The position numbers were made by a program, and so were the translations under genes. Positions 20,929 to 31,000 of a stretch of DNA of 64,000 nucleotides are shown piece by piece (positions within the stretch are counted from its first letter, which is position 1; every line of letters begins with the position of its first letter). The DNA comes from Gavia stellata. Lineage: Eukaryota; Chordata; Aves; Gaviiformes; Gaviidae. The stretch lies in contig NC_082618.1 of assembly GCF_030936135.1 (NCBI RefSeq), positions 7,661,034 to 7,725,033 on the forward strand, written 5' to 3'. The notes below the pieces were generated by a model. It saw only the letters and a program-made list of their open reading frames with translations, ran no database searches and was not told where the DNA came from.

Positions 20929-23204
20929 CTGGGGCAAGGGAAAGCAGCCGTGTCGCGCCCCAGCTCCCGGTGGGAACGGGCCCACGCGGGAGCCGGTTGC
21001 TCTGCCGCAAGAAATGGAAGCGGCTGCGCCAGGGCGGCCTTTGCACGTCAGCTCTGCTGTGGGCTTCCCCGGGGGCACTGCCTGTGCTCCATCTGGCCTT
21101 GCCGTGTGGCCGGTGGCATGTGGCTCAACGGTGCACAGTGCTCTGTGCAGAGTACGCTCTGTGCAAGGGTGCGCTGTGCAAAGGGATGCTTCACGCAAAG
21201 GGACGCACCGTGCAAAGGGATGTTTCATGCCAAGGGTGCATTGTGCAAAAAGTGCGTCGTGCAACGGGATGCTGTGCAAAAGTTGCACCATGCAAAGGGA
21301 TGCTCCGTGCAAAGGGAGACGCCATGCAAAGCACGCGCTGTGCAAGGGGATGCTCCACGTGCAGGAATTCTCCATGCAAAGGCTGCACCGTGCAAAGGCA
21401 GCCCTGTCCGCAGGGGTGCTCCATGCAAAGCACGCGCCGTGCAGGGGACGCCCTGCACAAAGGGATGCCCCATGCAGAGAACACCCCACGCACATGCTGA
21501 CGTTGAGCCCACCCCGTCCTGCCGTCCCCAGCTCCGGGTTGCAGAGCCGCATCCCTACCTGGGTGCACGGCGTAGCACGTCACCTGGGTGCCCTGCAGCC
21601 GCGTGGCCAGCTCGCGGGCGTGCAGCACGTTGGCCAGCTTGCTGTCGCAGTAGTCCTGGAAGGTCGAGAGCGGCCCGGGGGGCGGCTGGCCCAGGGTGTC
21701 GGGGTGCAGGCGGCCGGCGCAGTGGGCGCGGGAGGCGACGATGACCACGCGGCTGGGCGCGCAGCTCTGCAGCCGCTCCAGCAGCAGCTGGGTGAGCAGG
21801 AAATGGCCCAGGTGGTTCACCTGGAAGGAGAGGCTGAAGCCGTCCTCCGTCGTGCCCCCGGCGCTCACCCCTGCAAAGGAGGCAATGGCAGCCCACGGTG
21901 GGGTGCAGGGGGTGCAGGGGGGGGTCCCGGTGCTCACCCGCATTGTTGATGAGGAGGTGCAGGTGGGGCTCCTGGCGCAGGAAGGCGCTGGCGAAGGCTC
22001 GCACCGAGCGCAGGCTGGCCAGGTCCAGCTGCATGAACCGCACCTCCGCGTTCCCCGTCTCCTGCGGGCACAGCGCAGCCTGGGGCAGGGCCGGGGGGGG
22101 CACCCTGCCCGGGGGGGGGGGAGCTGGATCCAGCCAGGGGCAGGGGGGATGCTCTGGGAGCTGGATCTGGCCCAGGGTGAGGGGGGCTGCACTGTGCTGG
22201 GGGTGGGACGGGGTGCCCGTGCCTCGGGGTGCCCCGGGGTGATGGGGTGTGTCCCATGGGGGCGTCCCAAGGGTGCCCCTGGGGTGCCCAGGCGTGCACC
22301 ATGGGGGTCCCCCATGGGTGTGCTCATGGGGGTGTCCTGGGCGGTGCCCTGGGTGTGCCCAGTGGGTCTCCCAAGTGTGCCCATGGGGGTGTTCTGGGGG
22401 TGCCCGTGTGATGCCCAGGGGTGTCCCATGGGGGTGTCTGGGGGTGCCCCTGGGGTGTCGGGGCGGGGGGGCATGGGGGTTCCCTGGGGGTGCCCGTGGG
22501 GTCCCCAGGCAATGTCCAGGGGTGTCCCATGGGGGTGTCTGGGGGTGCCCCTGGGGTGCCGGGGCGGGGGGGCATGGGGGTTCCCTGGGGGTGCCCATGG
22601 GGTCCCCAGGCAATGTCCAGGGGTGTCCCATGGAGGTATCTGGGGGTGCCCCTGGGGTGCCGGGGGGGGCATGGGGGTTCCCTGGGGGTGCCCATGGGGT
22701 CCCCAGGCAATGTCCCGGGGTGTCCCATGGGGGTGTCTGGGGGTGCCCCGGAGGTGCCGGGGCGGGGGGGCATGGGGGTTCCCTGGGGGTGCCCGTGGGG
22801 TCCCCAGGCAATGTCCAGGGGTGTCCCATGGGGGTGTCCCGGGGGTCCCCCGGGGGGTGCCGGTGCCGCGGCCCTCACCGTGCGGATGCGGCGGGCGGCG
22901 GCCTCCCCCCGCGGGGCGCTGCGGGCCGCCAGGACGACGCGGGCGCCGCAGCGGGCGAGTTCCAGCGCCGTGGCCGCCCCGATGCCGCCGCTTCCCCCTG
23001 CGGAGCGGAGCAGAGCGCGCAGCGGTGAGCGCGGGGCCGGAACCGGGGCCGGGGCCGGGGCGGGGGCCGGCGCTCACCGGTGACGATGGCGGTGCGGCCG
23101 CGGAGCGCGGGGCGGGCGCGGGGCGGCGGGGCGCGGCGCAGCCCGTGGCGGAGCAGCGTGTAGAGGACCAGCAGCAGCCCGGCGCCCAGCAGCGCCCACC
23201 CCAT
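20552..23204 (-). CDS. DHRS13: Dehydrogenase/reductase SDR family member 13
   Basis: A classical short-chain dehydrogenase/reductase of the retinol-dehydrogenase-like group. Its substrate is not established by this sequence. Coding exons (minus strand) are 23078-23204, 22879-22997, 21938-22061, 21559-21870 and 20552-20928. Residues 1-20 form a hydrophobic N-terminal anchor ([18 protein letters not shown]). The cofactor motif TGGSGGIG is at about 42-49, NNAG at 121-124, the active-site Asn at 142, Ser at 170 (VIVASRAH), and YCDSK (Tyr197, Lys201). HPG follows at the exon 4/5 junction. All catalytic residues are present. The C-terminus is doubtful: the frame as read runs 352 residues, through an AATAAA signal, so the true stop may differ because of a nearby G-run. 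Confidence 0.92.
20622..20627 (-). terminator. DHRS13: DHRS13 polyadenylation signal AATAAA
   Basis: AATAAA on the minus strand, followed by a GT-rich element (GTGATGGTGGTG). It is the only canonical signal I see between the last DHRS13 exon and the minisatellite. Confidence 0.6.
21130..21484. repeat. Degenerate ~17-bp tandem repeat in DHRS13 intron 4
   Basis: Many diverged copies of CCGTGCAAAGGGATGCT. Core variants such as CATGCAAAGCACGC are interspersed. It fills most of the 20929-21558 intron and is unrelated to the other two minisatellites nearby. Confidence 0.85.
21559..21870 (-). CDS. DHRS13: DHRS13 exon 4 (catalytic Ser and YxxxK)
   Basis: 312 nt with acceptor TTGCAG|GGGTGAGC and donor CCAG|GTAGGG. 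It encodes [40 protein letters not shown] and TCYAVHPG. Confidence 0.93.
21938..22061 (-). CDS. DHRS13: DHRS13 exon 3 (NNAG motif)
   Basis: 124 nt with acceptor CCGCAG|GAGACG and donor GCGG|GTGAGC. It encodes [20 protein letters not shown] and ends LHLLINNAG. Confidence 0.92.
22230..22865. repeat. 101-bp minisatellite in DHRS13 intron 2
   Basis: GGTGTCCCAT anchors recur at 22420, 22521, 22622, 22719 and 22820, so the period is 101 bp with one 97-bp unit. Each unit contains GGGGTGTCTGGGGGTGCCCC, GGCATGGGGGTTCCCTGGGG and CCCCAGGCAATGTCC. More diverged, shorter copies extend to about 22230. The array almost fills the intron and stops just before exon 2. Confidence 0.92.
22879..22997 (-). CDS. 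DHRS13: DHRS13 exon 2 (cofactor-binding motif)
   Basis: 119 nt with acceptor CGCAG|GGGGAAGC and donor CGCACG|GTGAGG. It encodes [20 protein letters not shown], then [19 protein letters not shown], the Rossmann beta-alpha-beta start. Confidence 0.9.
23078..23204 (-). CDS. DHRS13: DHRS13 exon 1
   Basis: 127 coding nt. ATG is at 23204-23202. The exon encodes the hydrophobic anchor, an Arg/Pro-rich linker and [10 protein letters not shown], with donor ACCG|GTGAGC inside the Gly of the cofactor motif. Confidence 0.9.
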
Positions 23205-23340
23205 CCCGCCGCCGGACCCGCACCGCCACCGCCTCCCGCCCCGTCCCGTCCCGCCCCCCCGGGGCGGGAGGAGGAAGGACGGGGAGAAGGGGCCGCGCCG
23301 CCCCTTGCGCAACCGGAGCGCGGGGGTTATGGGCAGAGAG
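23205..23340 (-). promoter_or_regulatory. DHRS13: DHRS13 CpG-rich promoter/5'UTR
   Basis: GC-rich, CpG-dense DNA immediately upstream of the DHRS13 ATG (GGGGCGGGAG, CCCGCCCCG). No TATA box is seen and the start site is inferred. Confidence 0.45.
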
Positions 23341-23576
23341 CGCGGCAAAGGCCGCTTGTCCGGCGAGAAGAGGAATGAATTCCCGGCCCCGGGTCGGGGC
23401 GGAGGGAGGAGGGACGGGGGGAGGACGGGGCGTGGGGCAGCGCAGCCTCCCGCCCCCCCGCCGCCAGCCCCGAGGGGCGGCCGCCGCCCGGCACGATGCC
23501 CAGAGGGAGAGGGCGAGGGGTGCACGCTGTCCCCCGGCCCCAGAGCCCACCTCTCGCCCACCGAGGCGGTAGATAA

Positions 23577-23702
23577 CCCCATCCCTGGAAACATTCAGGG
23601 TGGACCCGATGCGACTTGGAACCGTCCCTGCTCGTTGCAGCGGGGGGTTTCACTAGATGACCTTCAAATGTCCCTTCCAACCCACACCATTCCATGATTC
23701 CA
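23577..23702 (+). mobile_element. CR1 LINE 3'-end fragment
   Basis: The sequence follows the 3' untranslated end of sauropsid CR1: CCTGGAAACATTCAGGGTGG, TCCCTGCTCGTTGCAG, CACTAGATGACCTTCAAATG, TCCCTTCCAACCCACACC and the terminal ATTCCATGATTC-type repeat. It is 5'-truncated, as usual for CR1, and sits between the DHRS13 promoter and the PHF12 3' end. CR1 elements are abundant in birds and reptiles. Confidence 0.85.
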
Positions 23703-23889
23703 CGACCTTCCAGCCCCCATCGTGGACCACAGGCATCCTCCCACACCCCCTCGCAGGACACCAGGCTGCCTGCATCCAGGCACAGCCCCTTCCCGCAGCT
23801 CGGGCCCCTCTTCCGCCGTCAGACACGCTGGGGAAGCTCCAGGTTGTGGTGACAAGAGTTAAGACAGACAGTCAGAAAACAGAATGTGA

Positions 23890-24707
23890 AGTATTTTTTT
23901 TTTATATACAGAATACAGGAAAGTTTCTGTAAAGTCTAAAACGTTACAATTACTATGTACAGTGGAACTAGCTGTTCTGCTGCGGGGAGGTGGCATATAA
24001 ACAAAAGAGACAGACAGGTTACGACAAACGATCTGCTACAATAGACAATTTGAGGAACGTCATACCACATGTAGCACTGTACACAGCTTTAAAACATTGA
24101 AAAATGCCATCACTGATGTATTTACACAGAATCCAACACTTTTCCTTATTTGAAATAAAAATAGGATGGACACCAGGAAAAGAACTCATTTCTCACTGCC
24201 CATAATACACAGTAGCTACTTGTAGTGCAACCATAGCAGGGAGGGATGGGAAAAAATAACTGTGGGAAGAAGAGCGCTTCTTTACATTAAATAAAACAAT
24301 GATATTGTATAGATTTGCTGTATGAAAACTGTATTTCTCTTTTAATATAAAACTATTGTCACTGGCACAAAATAGAACAAGTTTCTGATTATTTTACAAC
24401 TGCATGGGAACTATCTGTCAGAGAGAGTCCTCGAGTCAGACGGCGGTCGCCCCTCGCTCTGACGCGTCCTGCTCTCACTGCAGTTTTCCTTTTAAAATGA
24501 AATGTATAGTACAAATATATGTGCAAATGCCCCTAAAACTTGAGCAAAAAAGAAAAATTAAAAAAAGTTAAACGTTCTTCATTTCATGCAAACGGCGTGT
24601 GAACAGTCTCTGGGCCGACATAGAAAATCCCACCACGGTTTGTACATTTTTGCATTGCAAGAGTCTGAGGGCGTTTTCCTTACTCCAAAGCTCTCTTCCT
24701 AAAATTC
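23890..24707 (-). other. PHF12: PHF12 3'UTR
   Basis: About 0.8 kb of AT-rich sequence after the PHF12 stop, in contrast to the GC-rich flanks. No AATAAA is seen on the minus strand. Candidate weaker signals are ATTAAA at 24341-24346 and TATAAA at 23901-23906, so the exact 3' end is unresolved. Confidence 0.6.
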
Positions 24708-25042
24708 CTAGGGAACTGAGTTGGACCGCAGCACGGGCACCTGGTGGGGTTTCAGAGAAAGCTTCTCCTCCAAGTCCATGTCTTGTACTAAGGCAGTGTC
24801 CCCCTTGGGCTGTTTGGTCGCAAATTCGGTAATGCTGAAAACAAACTGCAGGCAGCCCAGCTTGATGTAACTGCCGTGGTGGAGCAGGGCCGTCCCCTCC
24901 CAGCCAGCCCCGCTGCCCCCGATTAGGCTGGAGCTGCTGGCTTTGCAGTTACACGGTTTCCGATGCTGCCCTTGTGCCTGTGAATTCATCACAGCGGCTT
25001 CTTCATGCGGCTCCTCTTCTTGTTTTCTGCTTTTATGTCGTT
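24708..25042 (-). CDS. PHF12: PHF12 exon 15 (stop codon)
   Basis: 335 coding nt with acceptor TTCCAG|AACGAC. It encodes [34 protein letters not shown] and [14 protein letters not shown], and ends RSNSVP. The stop is at 24708-24710. Confidence 0.95.
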
Positions 25043-28000
25043 CTGGAAAAGAAAATAAAAAAAAAAAGCCATGTAAGATTCGGGCAGGCCAGCAGCAGCG
25101 TGTTTTCATCAACAGGGGCTACTGCTGAGGTGCCTCCGGGAAAACGTCCAGCCACGAGTTGCCGGCAGCAAGGGGCTAATAAAAGAGAAACGGTAATCTC
25201 CCCACAGCCCCGGAGAGGTAAAGGCATTTACACATCTGTTTCAGCAGCCAAAAAAAGAGGAAGCCGATCAGGTGGAGAGCAGGATTAAGCCATGCGGGGA
25301 CGGGATGCCTGTAAGCTCAGATCGCTTACTCAGGCTGGGAGGGGAGGGCGTGCATGGGGAAACCCCTCAGTCTGCTCTGAGCCACAGTTCATCAGCCAGA
25401 GCCGATGTCAGGCAGGGACCTGGAGCTTGGTTAACTCCAGCACTGGAGGCAGGAGCAGGGTTAATGGCAGAGCACCCCGCAGCCTGAGGCACTCCCCAAG
25501 CCCGCAGAGGAAGGTCTTGTGTAACCCAGGCTGAGGCCTGTGCAGAAACTCCCCCTTTTGCAAGAGGTGCACCAACACGGAATCGATTTGCACCCAACTC
25601 CTGTCCCCCTCTAATAGCTCCCTGTGGTGGTACGTGAGGATGGCGCTGTCCCCGACACTCACTTATCACGCTCTGCACTTTGGCAACGATACTGCTGGGA
25701 GGAGTGGGCGTCATCTTCTCCGAGAAGTCACACGAATACAGAACGTTGTCCACAGTCGTCCCATGCTCACTGTAGTTCAACAGCTCGTAATGTTTCGTAT
25801 TCTGAAAAAAAAGGAAGAGGAGGGAATCAAGACATCAAGTCAGAATGGCTTCTGCCCATGTACCCCCTTGGAGCACTGAAACACAACCCCTCTCTCCCTC
25901 CTGCTGTTGATGGTTAAATAAGAGCAGTTAAATATCCTCCAGCTTCAGAGACCACCAACCCGACCCTCGTGCATGGCTCATGTTCACAGAACAGCCGGCT
26001 TTCCAGCAAGAGCTGCTTCTCAGCAGGGAAGGAGGGCCAAAGCAGCTTTGATGAGAAGTGGGTTTTACCTCCTGCACTTGGACCAACAGATCTTTTGGAA
26101 ACAGGGATTCAAGCTATTCTCACAAAGTGAGCACGCCACTTTTAACAGGCACACTAGATGCAAACTTGGCCCAAGACCTGTGCCTCGCAGGGAAGAGATG
26201 TGCTTTGGAAAGCAGACACAAGACGGCAAGAGGGATGCCAGTGTGCTGCAGCAGCCACAAGATAGAGACAGTCTGGGAATTACAGGCCTTTTGCAGACGC
26301 TGAAATGCCAGGAGACATTACTGGGACACACAGCGCTACACAAGCAGCGTCACGCTCAACTGAGCTTTGCAGAGGATGTTGACAGAGCGGAGGAGATTGC
26401 AGGTTAGCTCACAGGAATCATCTGAGGGCTGAAGACCTTGTGCCCCAGGGACTACAGAGCTTTAATCAAGCTACAAAAACGCCCCATGCACAGGGGAGTA
26501 AATTTTCAAGTAACCTGCTAGACTGCAGAGACCAAGGCCAAGCATGAGCTGCCAATGGCCGGAAGCAGAAACAGCAGACAGAGCTAAGGAGGGGGAATTC
26601 TCCCTCTAGAGCGACTACAGCCCTAGGGGGCCTGCGGGAGTATGGAAGAAGTTCAGTGCCTAGAGCCTGATTTAGGATTGACCACTGTGAGGAGATGCTT
26701 CAACACAGATTTAAGGTCTGGATCCCATTACTGAGTGTGTCCTGTAGCTTGTTGTGCACTGGAGGAATGGCTAAAGCCGGCTGTGGGTTAATCCTGGATC
26801 CTGCTCAGTAGTTGGTTGACAAATGGTGATATAAAACTCTATCTCGCTTCAAAGACTGTTTCCATGCTAAGAGACATCTCCAGCGGCGCTTTTATTGGCA
26901 GACCCACCAGTCTGTTTACTTCAAGAACAAACTAATCTCTGGACTGTAGCTAAGGAGCAACTGCAGACCTCTGTTTATGCTGAGAACTTGACCGAAATTT
27001 CAGTTAAATAAATAATTTATACAGAGTACTGCAGATGGCATGAACACTCTGCACCACCATCACACCTGAAAGCAAGAGACTCGGAGCAGTTCCCTGTTTT
27101 TTTCCAGCTGAGGTTTGATGTCGACACGTAAAGTCTAGCTTTTATTAACAACGCAGCTGGATCAAAAAGTATCAAACCGTTTCTGTGACTTTTTCTTTCC
27201 CTAGACACCAGCAGTGACAGTGCTTACTTGTGGTCAGTCTTTGTCCACAGGCAGTTAGCTCAGAGAAATCACGCTGGCAGAGCTCTGTGCTTCAGAAAAG
27301 GGTTTGACAGAAAACGCTGACGCAGCCCTCACTGGAGTGAAACCATTCACAGCCCTGGCTCTTACTTTGTAGTCCACAAAGGAGCACCACACAAAGACAA
27401 CCTGCTGCCTGCATCTCCAGCTCCCACTGCCATGCATGGCGAATAATAAAAATAAATAAAAAAACCCCACTCAGGCACTCACCTCATCATAGAATATACA
27501 GGCATGTTTGCCAGACACGTAGTTACAGTGACCATAGCTTGTAAGGCACACATCCATATCAGCTCCTGTCAATGGGGAGGACAAAACAGGCTCAGTTCAT
27601 TTCAGAAAAAACTGTCAGGCAGCAGAGAACAACAGGCAGAATTAAACTTCAATTAGCAAAACAACAGGGGAGCAACTGCCTTTGTCCTCGCTCCCAGGAC
27701 TGCATGAATAAGGCTGCGATAAGCCACCGAACAGAGTTTCAGTGGGGGAAGGGAAGGCTAGCAGCTCCATGAAGGCTGAAGAACATTTCAGAGTTACTGG
27801 GTCTATCCAGAGCGCCAGAAGAATCCAAGCGGAAAGAAATGAAACCTGCCAGCAAACCGTAACTCTTCTCTCCATCAGTCCGGCATTAATCTCCAGAAGA
27901 ACCATTCCACTAATTTTGATACCAGCCAGCTTGCAAAGGTGCAACCCCACAATGATTCAAGCGGACGGGGAATTTCCACGTTTCTTGGTAGCAAAGAATG

Positions 28001-31000
28001 CCAGTACAAGCAGCCACAATGGGTCTGTTTTCTTTGACACCCACTTGGCAAACACTTAAGGAGGGTCAGGGAGAACCACCCTCATTCTGAAAGGTCAGGA
28101 CAGGGGAAAAAGCTACTCACCTGTCCCAATGTAGAGGGTTCGATAGCACATATTGACTGCACCCCCTAAGCCCATCAGAGGATAGAACACCGCCCGGGCT
28201 TGCACTTCCTTTCTTTGCGCTGCAAGATAAAAAGAAATTACTTGAACAATGTTATCAGCTACGAAGGCTGCTTGACCCCAGTGTCCCTAGCGCTAGACTC
28301 TCCAGAAAGCACAGATCCTAAGAAGGATGCAGTCAGCTTTGGCCTAAACTCCAATTCCCAACCCTCTAGGAATGTTTGTGCATTAAACATCTTTTTGCCA
28401 GTCATCAGAGAAAATTGCTCTCTCCAGTAACCCACACAATCCATGCAACTGGGGGAATGTTAATACCGAGTGTGCACAATGGAGCCACACTGAGGAAAAC
28501 ACAAGCCTCCGACCACTAGCTTCTTTCTTAATCTCTTCCACTTTGGGTAATCAAAGAGCTGAGTCTTGCTGTCAAAGTGCCACTTAAAAAAACCAAAAAA
28601 ACCTGGTGCTGGTGAATGTCACCAACTTAACAGCTGCGATTTCACTTCTAGTGAAGCTGCTGGAAAACCACAGGGGTTGAACAAGGCTTGCCCAGGGACC
28701 AACCCAGCTCCCAGGAGAGGATGATTTACCAAGCGGACTCCCTTACCCTCAGGTCGGTCCCTATGGCACGCTTGACAATGGCTGGTCCAGGGCTGAGCCT
28801 CCCTGGCAGCCAAGTTCAAATCACACACATTCTCACATGCCCACATTAACTGGAGAGAAAATCATCTGTGGAACAGGTATCAAACTCTGGTGGACCACAC
28901 AGGCCTAGCCAGGATTTCAGCAGCTGTCTTTTAGAGATAAGCCCCTTACGCGCACAGAGTTTAGGCCTCTCCTGATACTAAATCTGCATGATAGTGTTAC
29001 GCTAAGAGTGTGAAACCAAAGAACAGAACATGAGGATTACAAGAGATTGTTTGCAGAGCTACCTACGTCAAGAACATTGGCCACACTCAGTGGCATCAAT
29101 GGACGTGCAGCACTCAACGCAGCTGAAATGTGCAGGTTCCCACCTCTGCCCAGCTGCCCTGCACAAGCTCTTTCAGCTGCCCTGCACAAGCTCTTTCAGC
29201 TGTCTGGCTCTGCTGGCTCAACGGGGCTCACTAAAGGCTTTGGATCTGATACTTCCTCAGCAATGGTAAACAGTCAGCTGGATGCATCATTCCTGCCTTA
29301 AAAAGGGTGATGGGTTAAGACAGCATCAATCTGCCTTTTGAAAGGCAGACCGCTGAAGAATTTCCAGAACTCGTCTGTTACGAGCAGCACAGGAACGCAG
29401 CTCGTATCACAGCCTAGTGCTGTGTCCTACAGCAGTGTTCAAAAGAAGATTGGCAAAGCATTTAGAGAATGCTGTGATGCTACAGCAGCAAGCAAGGTTA
29501 CTGACTGCTAGCAGACTTCCAAAGATCTCATCTTGGATATTTACCCCCAGGCCTAGCAGAGGGGGAGCAGACAACTGCTCCCACAACAAGGCTGTCCAGT
29601 TAGTGCTTGAGAGCAGATTAAATGGACTGGCTGCACGCAGAGGAACGTGAAGCCGTGTTCACCCTGCAGCTTTAGGTGTTAGCATGCCGATACCAGCGAC
29701 CATAAAAAAAGCCAATGCTGAACTCTGGAATCGGGAGATTTCCAACAGAAGCGCAAGTTGTTTTCCATTATTTGCATTTAGTGTTTCAGCTTGACAGTGA
29801 CATTATTCTGAACGGGCAATGACAACGTCACACGCACATTCTGTGCCCCAGTTCCTCCTGTTCATGTGCTTGTCTCACAAGCAACTTCTCCAGAAAGAGA
29901 GAGCAGGAATTCACGTATTTCTCTTGGCCATCTCAAAGGTGAGGACAAAAAATTAAAAGCAGCTGAACCTTCCCATCTCTTGCTAATTCTAAGATGAATA
30001 AAACACAACTTCACTAGCAATTTCCAGCAGAAAATCAGAAGTTACTGAAGGTATTTCCATTGCCATAACTTCTAAACAATTAAGTAAAGGGGCCTGAAGG
30101 AGTTTCTGGCCAGTGGATATCCAGAGCAGGGGATGAGAGGAAAGAAACATGAAAGGCAGCATCAGATACCAGAAGAAGAGGGAGATCTCCTTCAATAAGT
30201 AGGCAGGGGAGTGCCAAAAAGCTATGGCTCAACATAAACCCACTATTCTAGGGCTGCTCTTACCTTCAATGTGGTTTCCCACAGGAGATTGCTGATGGGA
30301 ACTGACACTGTTCGCTAGAGACTGAGCTTTGGAAGGAAAGAGCTGATGTATTCTCTGCAAGGCCAGAAACTTGATCAGCTGCTCATCCAGCATATTTATC
30401 TCAATCTCTGTTAATAAACAAAAAGCAATTAGTAAGTTATTCATGGAAAGGGTGCAATCTGAGCTGCAGTGGATTTAACTGTCCCACTTTCAAACTTGCC
30501 ATTTGCTTCAACAGCAAAGACTTGACAAATTTTGCAGTATCAAGAATCTTACATAGAGGTGATCTCTTACTTCACATCATCTCCTGTGAGCAGCGTGCAA
30601 GGAGAGTGCCAGCAACGGCCAGAGAGCTACAATGCAGGCAGCAAGTGTGAGTTTAGGGGAACAAGGACTGGTAAGTTGAAAATCTGGTGTTTTGGCTCAG
30701 AATCAACAGGTCTGCAGAGGCGGACATCGCACCCCTTTGGGCAGCAGGCTGGGTCTGTCTTGTGAAGCTTCATTATCTAGTTAGAAGGTCTAACCCTACA
30801 TTACAGAGGAAAGCTGTAACCACCTTTGAAGCTGCTACAGGCTCATTCTTGAGCCACGTGCTTTCGTAGCAGCAATTAAACCAAACAGGGCAATTCAGAC
30901 AGTATTATTAACAAGCTTTAAAGCAGATCTGTTGCTGATAGCTTTGAGGTATTTATAAAGCCCTACAGAGGTCTGCTTTCTGGCAGCAAGCAGGCTGGCT

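Noticed and set aside
21191-23378. Open frames of over 550 codons on both strands across DHRS13
   Set aside because: They cross DHRS13 exons in wrong frames and the 101-bp repeat. The GC-rich composition removes stops.
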